Of a stretch of DNA of 64,000 nt, positions 1-11,964 are shown piece by piece. A program made the translations under genes and the position numbers. The notes below the pieces were generated by a model that worked only from the letters and a program-made list of their open reading frames with translations, had not been told where the DNA came from and did not search any database. Within the stretch, counting starts at the first letter, position 1. Each line of letters begins with the position of its first letter. The stretch spans positions 1,364,001 through 1,428,000 of the forward strand of contig JAJFPB010000007.1 of the NCBI GenBank assembly GCA_020881915.1, written 5' to 3'. The DNA comes from Paramyrothecium sp. XJ0827 (Eukaryota; Ascomycota; Sordariomycetes; Hypocreales; Stachybotryaceae).

Positions 1-285
1 ACCACCAAAATGTACCACCACTACTGTAGGTACTTGTTCACTTTTAGATAGACTCTAGAAGAATAAGATCAAACTCCCATGACAACCATAGAACCCGTTT
101 ATTTATCACTACGTGATGCAAAGCAAGCAAGCAGATGAGTTGTGCCACTTTGGCGGAAAACGGAGCCACTTTATCCGACCCACAATAAAGTCATGATTAG
201 AGCTTGTCGCCGATTTCCTAAAAAGTTCAGCTCGCCTTGCCGCTGGGAGCTACTCATCTACCTCACATCGCTACCACTCGCCACC

Positions 286-290
286 TATAA
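286..290 (+). promoter_or_regulatory. TATA-like element of MGM101
   Basis: A TATAA sequence lies about 90 nt upstream of the MGM101 start codon, a plausible core-promoter distance for a fungal gene. The rest of the left edge (1-285) shows no gene. Confidence 0.4.
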
Positions 291-377
291 GTCTTGCTTT
301 TCACCGGCCAGGCTACCACTGATCACCTCTGCTCGGTCTCCTCGACACGTCCGGCTCGAAATTGCTCAATCTGCACA

Positions 378-1416
378 ATGTTCGCTTCGCGGAGAGCTTT
401 GTGTGCCGCACGCGAGCAGCTGCCCCGGCAGGCGTCTCGGGCGCAGTGCCGTCTCGCTCGCCTCTACTCGACGCAAGAGGGCGATGCCGCCGCGCCGGTC
501 GCAGCGCCGGCTGCCGAGACCACGAGCGCGGCCGGTGCGGTGCCTTCCAAGCCGGCGCCACGAGCCTCGAAGCCGAACCCATACTCAAGAGTAAGGGAGA
601 GCGCTGCGGCAAAGTCCTCGTCCTCCTCCTCCACGCCCGCTGCCTCCGCCGCGGCGGCCCCGAACGGCCCCCCGGCCAAGCTCGTCTACCAGCCCAAGAC
701 CACCGCCTACCCGGCGCCTCCGCGCCCCGCGCACAACGGCTCCGCCAGGTACAAGCACAACCCGGTCGTCGAGCCGCCGCCGACCGTCGACTGGGCCAGC
801 ACGTTCTACGGCATCTCCGCGCAGCCCGTGACGCCGGAGCAGTTCCAGCTGCTGGCCGAGCCGCTCCCCCTGTCGGACATCGAGGTGAAGCCGGACGGCG
901 TCATCTACCTGCCCGAGATCAAGTACCGCAGGAAGCTCAACGAGGTGTTTGGGCCCATGGGCTGGGGCATGATTCCCAAAGGAGAGGCTGTCGTTGGTGA
1001 CAATATTGTTACGAGGGAGTACGCCCTCATCATCAATAACCGGTATGTCCACCTTCGAACGCTTATCGCAGATCCACCCACCTGTGCCACCTAAGCGTCG
1101 CGCCTCCCCCCCTTATGGCCTGTACTAACAATTTGTCTGCAGTTTCGTCGCCCAAGCGCAGGGTGAGAACCAATACTTCAGCCCCGAGCAGCTCCCCTCC
1201 GCCGTTGAGGGCTGCAAGTCCAATGCCTTGATGCGTTGCTGCAAGGACATCGGCGTCGCGAGCGAGCTGTGGGACCCCAGCTTCATCCGCTGGTTCAAGA
1301 AGAGCAACATGGAGCAAGTTTGGGTCGAGCACGCCGTCACCAAGAAGAAGCGCACCTTGTGGTACAGGCGCGGCGAAGTCGACGTACAGTACCCCTACAC
1401 CAGAGCCAAGCAGTAG
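378..1416 (+). CDS. MGM101: Mitochondrial genome maintenance protein MGM101
   Basis: Exons 378-1042 and 1143-1416 give 312 residues. The intron (GTATGT...CTGCAG) splits an Arg codon. MGM101 is a mitochondrial nucleoid protein with Rad52-like single-strand binding and annealing activity, needed to repair and keep mtDNA. The N-terminus (MFASRRALC, then several Arg and no acidic residue for about 30 positions) reads as a matrix-targeting presequence. Next comes an Ala/Ser/Pro-rich low-complexity stretch (about residues 37-110) and then the conserved core, recognised by [21 protein letters not shown], continued in exon 2 and ending YPYTRAKQ. The start is the first ATG of this frame, just before the presequence. 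The protein is somewhat longer than the yeast one because of the low-complexity stretch. Family assignment is confident from the core sequence; the role is taken from the family. Confidence 0.9.
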
Positions 1417-1833
1417 AGCGTTTTCATTTGTTTCACGGGGAGCCGAGCTGCTCCTCGCAGCGAGTCGTGAGGGGGGCTTGTACGATAGAGATGGGTTAAT
1501 AGAGAGGGTGCTGCGCGTATGTGGATTTGTATATCATGTTGTATATCTAACAGGGACTCTCGAACAGGTACATATCATTGGTGGCGTCAAAGGAAGTTGA
1601 TTGGTTCTAAAGGATTCTTATTGATATACCAGAGTCTAGAGGGCAGCTACGTCTTACACAATACATGGGTTTCTGGCGGGTTGGTACACCCGCGCAACCC
1701 AAATGCTGGGGACCCTGCTCCAATGCCTATACGAGGCGGTCGCCGAGAGTGATGCTTGCGCGTGAGCCAAGAACCTGTAGAAAGCACGTACGCCAAACTC
1801 CAACCTGAGAAGATCCAACATGCGCACAGCCCT

Positions 1834-3023
1834 CTAGCGCTCAACATTGGAGCGGTCGCCACCGGACCGGTCGAAGCCGGAGCTCGAGGCGCCGTCGGCG
1901 TTGCCTGAGCCCATAGCCCACGACAGCCACGAGCCGCCGGAGACGTTGCGTCGGCGGACTGCTTCCTCCTCTTCCGCGCCGCTCTCGGCCTCGATCTTCT
2001 CAAAGTCAGCCTCGCTTCGACTCTTGCTGAGACCACTCCATCCGCTTACTGCACTCAGAGGGCGATGCGCAGAGCTGCTGTCGTCGTCGTGGCTATGGCC
2101 GTCAAAAGTCATGGATGGGGCACGCGCGTGGGCTCGGTGGTTGTCCTCGCGCTGCAGTTCTTGGGCTTCACGGTCAAGGGCGGTTAGCAAGATGCCGAGG
2201 CGCTCGCGCTGGGCGGCGATGAAGCTCATCTTCTCGCTGGTGTCGCGGAGGTGCGGGGGAATGAGCTGGCGGTGGCCGGGCGCGGGAGAGTTGCTGGAGA
2301 GCCCAAGGCCGCCTGCACTGGTCGCAGCAGACACGGCGCCGGCGAGGAGGTTGAAAAAGTCGCCGCTGGCATTACCAGGCGCGGCCCATCTTCCTGTCGG
2401 AACGCTAAACCTGGCAAGGAGCGACTGGGTGTAGCTTTGAGGCCCGGCAGTAGGCTCTGGAGTCGGCGGCGCGGGCTCGCTGGGCGGCAGGCCGAGGACG
2501 GCTGTCTTGAGGTAGTCGACGGCACGTCGGAAGTAGTCGAGGCCGGCGGCCTTGAGGCGATCGTGTGCGCTTGCGATAAAGTCGTCGATTTGCGCCTCGT
2601 TCTGTTCCAGAAAGGGGTGGATCTTCTCCTCGTAGATCATGCGGGCACCCTGGGTCTGCGGCAGGATAAGATAGAGGAAGAAGATGAGGCGCACGTAGCC
2701 GTAAAACGGAATCCTAGAAAGCGTGAGTCTGTCAATGCTCCTTGTGCACACACTGCCGACGCCGGCGCAACGCACCAGAATAGGATCCAAGAGAACCAGC
2801 TCTCAACGAGGATGGCGCAACTGAACACGACCCAGTACATAAGCCATGGCGTCAGCTGAGCCGGATCAGAGGACTTGAGAGCCTTGTAGGACGCGAATAT
2901 AGGGAAGAGGAAGGATGCGATGGAGCTGTGTTTGCGCAAACGGCGGAGGTTAGCCTGGGGGAAGCGGGCATGACGGCATTGGCGGGGCATTTACGATAAG
3001 AGCATGGCCACGATGTCGAACAT
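1834..3023 (-). CDS. Yop1/HVA22/REEP-family ER membrane-shaping protein
   Basis: Three exons, 3023-2995, 2925-2776 and 2713-1834, give 352 residues. The first exon encodes only MFDIVAMLL and part of a Ser codon. The fused N-terminal part reads as a TB2/DP1/HVA22 domain: a hydrophobic segment beginning SSIASFLFPIFASY, the motif PWLMYWVVFS, then WFSWILFW joined across intron 2 to IPFYGYVRLIFFLYLILP and QTQGARMIYEE. Family members insert hairpins into the ER membrane and stabilise tubules. The first about 140 residues match the usual Yop1 length. The remaining about 200 residues form a Pro/Ser/Asp-rich, mostly disordered tail with a short coiled-coil-like stretch around RLGILLTALDREAQELQRED, longer than in yeast. 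Family is confident; the tail's function is unknown. Confidence 0.87.
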
Positions 3024-5384
3024 GGCGTAGGCTTTGGGCACTGGCGCAGGACCTCGGAGAGAGGACCTGCTTTCGGATTACAAAAGGACGGCGGTGAGCG
3101 CGGACGTTCCTGGGGTGAGGCGGGTTGCACAACACAAGAGCATGTAGGAAGAAGGAAAGATATGAAAGGAGAGGGAATCAGCGCACGGGAAGCGTCGGAA
3201 GGGGAGAGAAGGGAAGACGTCAAACGGATCTGGTTGATCGAACGTGAACGGCTTTAGGTTTCGCTGGTGGCTGCCCCGGGCCTGTACGGATCTGAGCATG
3301 TGTGACGGCGGGCGAAGTACGGATACCTGGAGCCTGCTGTCATCCGGGTCACCCACCGCAAGTCAGCCCAGCCCAGCCAGCCCAGCTTAGCCCAGGGTCC
3401 TTGGTGTCCGGGGCTCATGGCCGCGCGGGTTCTAGCGGGGGGCGCCTGGGGCGCATTGACGACGCTGGGCCGCCGTCCCAGCGCAGGGCAGAAGTGGGGC
3501 TTTGCAGGGACAGATGCGGGTGTCACGAGGGCCAAATCCGCGTACAGGGCCAAGTACTGGTACAAACCTGCCAGAGACCTCCACGATTAATGACCGTTTT
3601 GGGAGGGCCCTTCTCGTCCGGTTCGCTGGCCAGCGACGCTGCTCTCCTCTTCTGACTCTGACTTAGCACCGTCCGCCCTTCGTCCAAGTCCAAGCAGGCC
3701 AGACGCTTCGCCCCGAAACGGAAGGGGATCTGCTTCATGCGACGCTGCGCCGAACGGAGCTCGTGACGTGCTGTGTCAGCGAATGCCTTCTGGAAGGCCG
3801 CCGTCGGACCTCTCCGATCGCCCACGGCTGCGCGACATCTCTTGTGACTGTGGCACTGACTGTCTCTGTGCCTCGCCGACACGCTCGTTGCGCAGCCCGT
3901 CACCTGGGTCCTGGTACTGGTCCTGGTGTCTGACGCCCGCGGGACACTGACGATCTATTGAAGTTCACCAAGATGATCACTGACCTGTGATTGATGGGGC
4001 CAAACCCTCTAGCCTCGAGACCCTTGACGCTGCCCGTCCTGTTGCTGGAGAAGCGCAGTCGCAATGAGCTATCAAACAGAGCCATGACGTGGTTGGCTTC
4101 GGTCAAGGTTTGATCGTCAACGGCTATAAACCCAACCATCTGCAATTGCCGAAATGTCGGTATTTACTGCATTCTAGGCTACCAAATTACGGAGTGTTCT
4201 TTGTCAATATGGCAGCAGCCTAGCGTGACTCGCTTGTCCATGATGCGTTTTGTGTCAGCTCTCGCCTACTCAGCCGGCTACTGACGGGGCCGATGTTAGT
4301 GCATCTTTCACAAAGTCGTGTCTCAACATTGGGCAAGGCGGGTAGGACCTGTGGCAGCCAGATGTTTGAGGCAAGGCTGCTTCGCGGGTTGGGCGCCTTA
4401 CAGGTCGAACTCAATCTCACATCCAGAGGTGACGCTGGACTGCATCGCCCAATATCCTGAACCGGACGCGCTCCTCGTCACTCCGACGCCAAGTCTACAT
4501 AGCCTGGTCTCAATCGGACTTACTGGGCGAATCGCCAACCTGGGACCATACCGGGCATGGTTCCTCGGAAAACATATTGCATGCGAGACGAGTACATTTT
4601 GTTGTGGAGGATGGCCTTCGCCCAGCGGCACTCAACTCGTGTTGAGAGCATTTCGACCGCATGGATCTTCACAGCCCTGATCTCCCCAGATCTCCGAACG
4701 CACGAGGCAAAAATCATGATCTACCGCAAGCTGCGATCTTCGACAAGGGTTGAGGCCCAAGTATAGCAAGATCGGCCAGGTAAAGGCGCATTTCACGCGA
4801 CGGCCAACATGGCTTTCCAACCAGCGATGGACCCGGTACCCCGGAGCCGATGTCCCGAAGGAGGACACTGCCCATCCGCAGCTGCTCCGATCCCATGACT
4901 CCTAGAACCTGGCTTACTTGTACTACGTCGCCTAGCCGCCCGAGGTAATGACCTTGGTACAATGGATTTCCTGCAGTGGAAACAAGGTCCCGAGTTCCTT
5001 TTTTGCCAGGTCCTTAAATCTCGCCAACCAGCAACACACAAATGAGACCCGCCTTTGGCTTGTGGTTGAGGGAGCCCCCGGTTTTTTCGGAGCCACCCGG
5101 CCGATGTCTACTTCCGGCATGCTGCCCCCTATACCACCAAACCACCTCGACCAGTCACAACGGCGCATATAGATTACGACGCCGCCTTGACCAAGTATGA
5201 CAGGCACTTCTTTCTGGACCACGGCGCCAGACATACGGGGTTGTGGTGCGCCGGGAGGACACCTGATTCGTCGGCCCGCCGGGTGTTTTGCAAGAACGGA
5301 GGCTTTGACAGCCTACGATGTTGCTGCGCGGCACAAAACCAGGTTGTTGCAAGGTCCCATGGACTAGGAGAAATTGCTGGGAAG
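3024..5384. other. Intergenic stretch, no gene seen
   Basis: About 2.4 kb between the Yop1-like gene and the LPMO promoter. All frames are broken by stops and no open frame resembles a protein family. It contains a short imprecise CAGCC/CAGCCC repeat near 3361-3393. The part next to 3024 is presumably the promoter of the minus-strand gene. Confidence 0.5.
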
Positions 5385-5390
5385 GTGGGG
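5385..5390 (+). promoter_or_regulatory. Possible CreA/Cre1 carbon-repression site
   Basis: GTGGGG fits the fungal CreA/Cre1 consensus SYGGRG. It sits 64 nt upstream of the TATA box of a cellulose-active enzyme, where carbon catabolite repression is expected. The motif is short and the surrounding purine-rich sequence makes chance matches easy. Confidence 0.3.
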
Positions 5391-5448
5391 AGAGGGGAGG
5401 GAGGTAAAGCGGAGGGAGGTTAGTTAGGGGTGCCACAGTATACCCAAC

Positions 5449-5456
5449 TATAAAAG
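5449..5456 (+). promoter_or_regulatory. TATA box of the AA9 LPMO gene
   Basis: TATAAAAG, a textbook TATA box, lies 93 nt upstream of the LPMO start codon. This is typical of strongly inducible secreted-enzyme genes. Confidence 0.7.
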
Positions 5457-5541
5457 AGCCGCTCGTGTCCATGCCGTTCGGTTGGAAGTTGTTCAACGAT
5501 CCTCATTGCTCTTTGATATCGTCAAGTCCCTAATTGGAAAG

Positions 5542-6669
5542 ATGAAGGTCAACTCCTTCGCCGTTCTGGCGGCCCTTGCCGCCGAGCAGGTTGCTGCTCA
5601 CGCCACCTTCCAGCAGCTGTGGGTTAACGGTGTCGACATGATAAGTCTACCTGTGGTCCATCTCTTGACGTGCCGTACAGACTAACTAGCAGTGCACGGT
5701 ACTCAGTGTGCTCGTGTTCCCCCGAGCAACAGCCCTATCGAGAACGTGTCGAGCAACAACATTCGTTGCAACGCCGGCACTAGCCCTGCTCTCGCGAAGT
5801 GCCCGGTCAAGGCTGGTGACACTGTTACCGTCGAGATGCACCAGGTTAGTACAGAACAATATGCTTCCATACCCACCCTTACCTGCCGTGATACATAACA
5901 TGATACATGATTGCATGCTAATAACAACGTACAGCACAACTCGCGCGACTGCGGCCAGGAGGCCATCGGCGGCGCTCACTACGGCCCTGTCTTGGCCTAT
6001 CTCTCCAAGGTCGACAACGCCGCCACCGCCGACGGCTCCACCAGCTTCTTCAAGATCTACCAGAACTCGTGGGCCAAGAACCCCAGCGGTGCCAGCGGCG
6101 ACGACGATTTTTGGGGCAACAAGGACATGAACAAGTGCTGCGGCCGCGTCGACGTCAAGATCCCCAGCGACATCGCCCCCGGTGACTACCTTCTCCGTGC
6201 CGAGACCGTCGCCCTGCACTCCGCTGGCGGCTCCGGCGGTGCCCAGTTCTACATGACCTGCTACCAGATCACCGTCACTGGTGGCGGCAGCGCCTCGCCC
6301 GCCGGCGTCCGCTTCCCTGGTGCCTACGCTGCCAGCGACCCCGGCATCCTCGTCAACATCCACAGCCGCCTCAACGGCTACACCGCCCCCGGCCCGGCCG
6401 TGTACGCCGGCGGCACCACCAAGGTCCCCGGCGGCGCCTGCACTGGCTGTGAGAACACTTGCAAGCCCGGCAGCGGTCCCGCCACCTCCCTGCCCGTCAA
6501 CCAGCCCACCAACACCGGCAGCGGCCCTCAGCCCACCGGCGGCAATGGAGGCTGCACGGTCGGTGCCTGGGGCCAGTGCGGCGGCCAGGGCTACACCGGC
6601 TGCACCACCTGCGCCACCGGTCGCTGTGTTGCTGTCTCTCCTCCTCACTACTACCAGTGCCAGGCTTAA
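5542..6669 (+). CDS. Secreted AA9 lytic polysaccharide monooxygenase with C-terminal CBM1
   Basis: Proposed exons 5542-5644, 5693-5844 and 5935-6669 give 329 residues. AA9 enzymes are copper oxidases that cleave cellulose or hemicellulose outside the cell. A signal peptide (residues 1-19) ends VAA, leaving His20 as the N-terminal copper ligand (HATFQQLW). The second ligand is His100 in GGAHYGPV, and the axial pair Gln189/Tyr191 lies in QFYMTCYQI, with the conserved His180 before it. A Pro/Thr/Gly linker (about 262-290) leads to a CBM1 cellulose-binding module (about 292-327), seen as WGQCGGQGY and ending HYYQCQA. All key residues are present. Intron 2 is canonical. The intron 1 donor (GTCTAC at 5645) is weak, so residues 34-36 may be off by a few. 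Confidence 0.92.
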
Positions 6670-7571
6670 TCAGCTACAAACGGCGAGTAGAGTGACTGGT
6701 GCCCGCAGGAGTTGCAAGGGGCATTGCTCTTTGATCGGAGATGGCCAAAAGAGATGTTCTGATGGTTCGTATATACATATCTGCATAGCATGGATTTGCT
6801 GTAAATACTTTCTGTACATAGCCTTAACATTCATGCAACGTCTTGGTCTTCAGGACGGATGTTGATTGGTAATTCAAGAGACCTTGCTCATCTACTTGTT
6901 GTAGAACAATCCAGCGTGTTAATGACGCCAAGTTAATGTTGATCCTCTAGTTCATCCTTTCTGTATCAGGAGTTTCCGCGTAGTCTACGTTGAAATGGAA
7001 ATATGAATCTAGAATGCAACACGGCGGGTCGTGGAGAGCACATCAGGCACCTGCATTTCCGAGCGACCTGTGTGATACGAAATATGTACAGGTACACTCG
7101 GCTAGGCTGACTTCCATACATCTGACAATATTTAAGTATGCCCTGTAGACATCCCCAGTGAAAAAGAGACCATGCATTCAACAGCGATATGAGCCGTATT
7201 GATTGGTTAAAGACCCGACGCGTGAGAGGGTTGCAGTCGTAAGGCAAAATGAGGCTGAGCCCCAGCCAACTCAATCATCGAGCAGAAAGTTCTTTCCAAA
7301 AACTCCCTTACGACGGGCACAGGCATACTCTTCCCAAGCGTATATGCCTGCAAGTCTCGTGGTTGACATCTACTCGTTATAGAGTCACGCTCTATAGATA
7401 TTGGAATCGAAGAACCGGAGACAGGATCCAGGCCACACAATCAGATCAAGTGCTGTGAGGGACAGGGCACAAGGCATCAGTCGAGCCCGAAACGGCGAGC
7501 ATCGCTGCCCAATTTCTTGTCGACAGCAACTTTTCGAAGCTATCACCTTGAAAAAAATCCATCTTCTCGTC
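6670..7571. other. LPMO 3' region and NLR upstream region
   Basis: About 900 nt with no convincing open frame. It should hold the LPMO 3' UTR and the promoter and leader of the NLR gene. No repeat or structural element stood out. Confidence 0.45.
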
Positions 7572-10500
7572 ATGGCTGAGTTGCAGCGAGAAGGGAGTCG
7601 AGTAACCGCGATTCCTGCAACTGGCTTGTCAGTCTTGGTCAATCCACCTCAGGCTCGGCTAGAGTAAGTTCAATGCTGTCATTTCCAATAAAGCCCTTAC
7701 TCATCATTAAAGCGTGGTTTTCGTGCATGGCTTCAAGGGCCATCCAGAGCGAACCTGGGTTCAAAAGACCTCTCACAAGGAGCCAGAACATGGGGAGGAG
7801 CGGCCTTCCAAGTACCAGAAGCTAAACTTCATTTCTCGAAAACCGAGAGTCAACCAGGAATCGGCAGTTTTTTGGCCAGTGGATCTTCTCCCAAGCATCA
7901 TTCCTGATGCACGCATCCTCACTTACGGATATGATACCAAGATTCAGCATCGCACAGGCCCCCCAGTCAGCACGCACACAGTCTACGACATTGCTTATGA
8001 TTTTCTGATAGCTCTGGAAGCCGAGCGTCGAACAAATGCTAACAGGCCTGTATTGTTCATCGTGCACAGCCTGGGTGGGATTGTCGTCAAAGAAATGCTT
8101 AGGAGAGCCAGCGTCTGCCCGCCCGGGCAAGCTCATCTAGGTGCGATTTTGAACGCCACGTCCGGGATCATGTTTTTCGGAACACCACATGACGGAGCTG
8201 ACCCCCGAGGGCCATTACTGAAGGCAGCTGAGAGAGTCTACCGGGCTATAGGGTACACCCCGAACCAGCAGATTGTGGACTCTTTGTTACCCTCTTCTGA
8301 GCGGCTACGAGAGCTGAGGGATGCATTTGGCACGCTTGCTGAGAAGCAAGGTTGGGTGGTTCATTCATTCCAAGAGCAATACGCTGTGAAATCAATCGGA
8401 TGTAAAGTAAGTCACTCATTTTTGTGACGGTACACCTTGTGGTCTCAGCGGTGCGGTGTCAGCTAACCCAGACAAGATTGTCGAGGACAATTCCTCTCGC
8501 CTAAACCTGCCGAACATAGAGATAGCAGAGCACATTGGAAAAGATCACATGGGAATGTCTCGTTTCTCAAGCCTCGACGACCCGGAATTTAAGAAAGTTG
8601 CTGCCGCACTACGCAGGATGGCATATCCAGTCTCGATGAACTCAATGGAACGATCCGTTACCCGAGATGAGATCGAGAGCTTGCTAGACTCGCTACGCTT
8701 TGAGCAACTGGATGCAAGGCACGATACCATAAAGAAAGCCCATACTAGAACCTGCAAATGGTTGCTACAGAATCCCCAATACGTCGAATGGCTTAACCCA
8801 ACGCTTTTACGGTCACATCGCGGCTTTTTCTGGCTCAAAGGGAAGCCAGGGACAGGGAAATCAACCATAATGAAGTTCTTGCTAGGTCAATCAAGGAACA
8901 GCATGAAGGATAGAGACGTCTTGAATTTCTTCTTCAATGCACGCGGAGAAGAGCTTGAGCGATCAACGCAGGGTATGTACCAGTCGCTTCTACTCCAATT
9001 ATTGGCCCGCCGACCATCACTACAATGCGAAATCGCATCTTTTGCTTCACATGGGGGAGACGGCCACAGGCTCCAGTGGAGCATCGAATCTCTCAAATCA
9101 GCATTCGAGTATGCTGTGCAGGCACCTGATTCGAGACCTGTAACTTGCTACATTGATGCCTTGGACGAGTGTGATACGGCGGAGATACGTGATATGGTAT
9201 CCTTTTTCGAACAGCTCGGCGAACTTGCCATTTCGATGAACAAAAAGTTTACAGTCTGCCTATCGAGTCGACATTACCCGCATATAACGATCAAACACGG
9301 ACTGGAACTTGAGCTTGACGAACATGAGGGACACGCGCAGGACATCACAGACTACGTCAACAGCGAGCTTAATATCGGACTCAGTAAGCTCGCTGAGAAG
9401 ATCCGGGAAGAGCTACAAGTGAAGGCTGCTGGTGTTTTCATGTGGGTAGTCCTAGTGGTTGAGCTCTTGAACAAAGAGCACGACCGAGGTCGTATTCATG
9501 CCCTGCAAAAACGACTCCATGAGTTGCCAGACGATCTGCACCAACTTTTCCGAGACATTATACTGCGGGATTGCCATGGGAAGGATGAGTTACTACTGTG
9601 CATTCAGTGGATCCTATTCGCTAAGAGGCCCTTAAGGCCCGTGGAGCTCTACTATGCTCTGCTCTCTGGGATCGATCCCGAAGCACTGTCTCCATGCGAT
9701 TACCAGACTATTAGTGTCGAGGATATGAGGCGATTCATTCTAGACTGCTCTAAGGGACTTGCGGAAGCAACGAAAGCCAAACTTGCAACCGTCCAATTCA
9801 TTCACGAATCAGTTCGTGATTACCTACTCAAGGACAAGGGGCTGATCGACATATGGCCTCATCTCCAAGCTGGACTCGCAGGCGACAGCCATGTTAGACT
9901 GAGAGATGGCTGCATGAATTATATGCGCTTCAGCAATATCAAAAATCACTCAATCTTAACCTTAGGAGATGACTCGGATTCCACCACAGCGACTTCAACC
10001 AAAGAGCAGCAAGAGACACAGCGACCTGCGGTACTTGATAAATTTCCCTTCGCAGACTACTCGATAAGGAATGCTCTCTATCACGCAGATAAAGCCGCAG
10101 AATCGGAAATACGTCAGAAAGAGTTCATCAAATCCTTCCCTTTGGATGCGTGGATCGAACAGCACAACATCATTGAAAAACACCAAATTCGCAAATATGA
10201 GCCCAATACTACATTACTTTATATTGTGGCGGAGAACGACTGGTCCAATTTGATCCCTGAACAGTTGACTGTTCAAGATTGCGTCCGTGGAGGTTCCAAT
10301 CGTTACAAATGCCCACTTGTTGCAGCTTGGGCGTCACACAGTGTCCTGGCAACTAGAGCCCTGAGGAAGGCTCTAACCATGAACTTACCACCACTCTCTT
10401 TGGCTTTCAAAGAGATACTTAAGAAAACCATTCCAATGCGGGAGAGACATTATGTTTCCCTTCCTAAAAATGGCGCAGATGGTTGCGTTGTTTCTGTGAG

Positions 10501-11647
10501 TCCCTTCGCAGCTTTGAGTGGAGCGGACGAAGGCCTGATAGCGCTTTACATGTGGGCCACACTCTGCGCGCCGCAAACCTTCCCAGGCAGCCGTGTCTGG
10601 CTTCAACTGTTGGATCGATATCTCATGTGGTCAGCGAATTATAGTCATTTGGGCCTTGAACTTTTGTTCGAACTGCAGGACGGTCACTCCTTACCAAAAC
10701 CCCTCATGAACCCCGAGGGCAGGCTTTTTCGCGTAGCTAGCCTGGCAGGGAACACATCTGCGGTTAAACTATTGATGCACAGGAATACTGGCATTGGCAT
10801 CGAAATTTCAGATTACGAAAGTGGCTTTCTGGAGGCAGCTTCCAGAGGTCATTTTGCCATAGTGGAGCTGCTAATGAAGTCGGACAAGATGAAAGAATGT
10901 ACTCAGAATCCCACCGGCGACCGATTCTTGAGAGCTCTAGATGTTGCCTTGCGCAACCGTGCGAAAAATGAAGTGCTACATCGCCTCAAAGCTTCTATCC
11001 AGAGCAACCCTCTTAGCCCTGATCTGACAACGATAGACGATGACCTTCTGGCTCATGAGTGCGTTGCAGCTGTTCTAAGGGACGACCACGATCTTTTCGA
11101 CGCTTGCATAAATACTGGTCGACTGGGTATTAATGCCAATTATTTTTCCAATGGGACGCTTCTGCACCGCGCTGTTTGCCTAGGTCATGCCCAAATTGTC
11201 AAACGAATCTCTCAAGTCAAGGAGGCAGGAATAGAAGACAGACACCATGCAAAAATGCTGCCACTAGTTGAGGCCACTATAAGGGGTTGGGTTGGCGTCG
11301 TCAAAGTCTTGTTGGAATCCGGCCGCGTTGTGCCTTGTTATTTGACATGGTACTACGCGGCAGCACGGGGCCACCTAGAAATCGTCAAACTACTATTGAC
11401 TTTTGAACAGGATAACGCAGGCATTACTACCGTGAGTACTTTGAGGGCCTCCCTTCAATCTGCCATCACAGCCCGCCATGAAGCTGTTGCCAAAGTCCTC
11501 TTGGAATTCTGTCGAGTCAATATTCGTGCACTGGAACCCCGTGGCATGGCTTACTCCATCGGGAAAAAGCGAGATGATTATGAAGCAATCGTTAAAATAC
11601 TTCGTGCCGCCAGCGGAGACGATATTCTCACCAGGAAGGGTTATTGA
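7572..11647 (+). CDS. NLR-like STAND protein: SesB-type lipase/esterase, NACHT, ankyrin repeats
   Basis: Exons 7572-7663, 7713-8401 and 8472-11647 give 1318 residues. The N-terminal alpha/beta-hydrolase starts VVFVHGFKGHPERTW and has the nucleophile elbow HSLGG with Ser150. Residue 261 onward (KIVEDNSS, EHIGKDHMGMSRF) is the usual linker of fungal NLRs. The NACHT NTPase has a P-loop GKPGTGKST (384-392) and Walker B YIDALDECD (487-495). Ankyrin-type repeats fill about 1008-1318. Fungal NLRs of this type are regulated switches in non-self recognition and cell death, with the repeats sensing a ligand and the N-terminal domain as effector. For intron 2 I chose donor 8402 and acceptor 8471 because GTAAGT at 8407 leaves no in-frame acceptor, while this choice joins as GYKIVEDNSS and has CTAAC before the acceptor. 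No lesions are seen. Confidence 0.88.
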
Positions 11648-11752
11648 CATCGCCTCGACTGGTCTGCTTGGTGTAGGGGGCTGGTCGGCTTCCGCATGGG
11701 CTGATCACGAAACAATTATTCGCGAGTCACTAGCGAAAAAAATCGATGAAAT

Positions 11753-11817
11753 AGTGTATATTGGAGTACAGCAGTGCAAGTATTGTTCTCTTGCACTGCT
11801 GTACTCCAGTATACACT
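11753..11817. repeat. Long near-perfect inverted repeat (hairpin)
   Basis: Two 28-nt arms (11753-11780 and 11790-11817) are reverse complements with a single mismatch, which would be a G-U wobble in RNA. They flank a 9-nt loop (tattgttct). The hairpin starts 106 nt after the NLR stop codon, so it may lie in that gene's 3' UTR. It lacks a T-rich tail or clear target-site duplication. Confidence 0.85.
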
Positions 11818-11964
11818 GACTCCTAAGTCTCTGAAGAGGGCGATGTGAGCAGAGTCCCAGCACACGATTGTGGCGGATACATTACATGAGATTTTAATAT
11901 GCAGCTTCTTTTAGGCTGTCTCGTCATGTTTATTCGAAAGCTCTTACGCCAGTACTAGTGCAAA

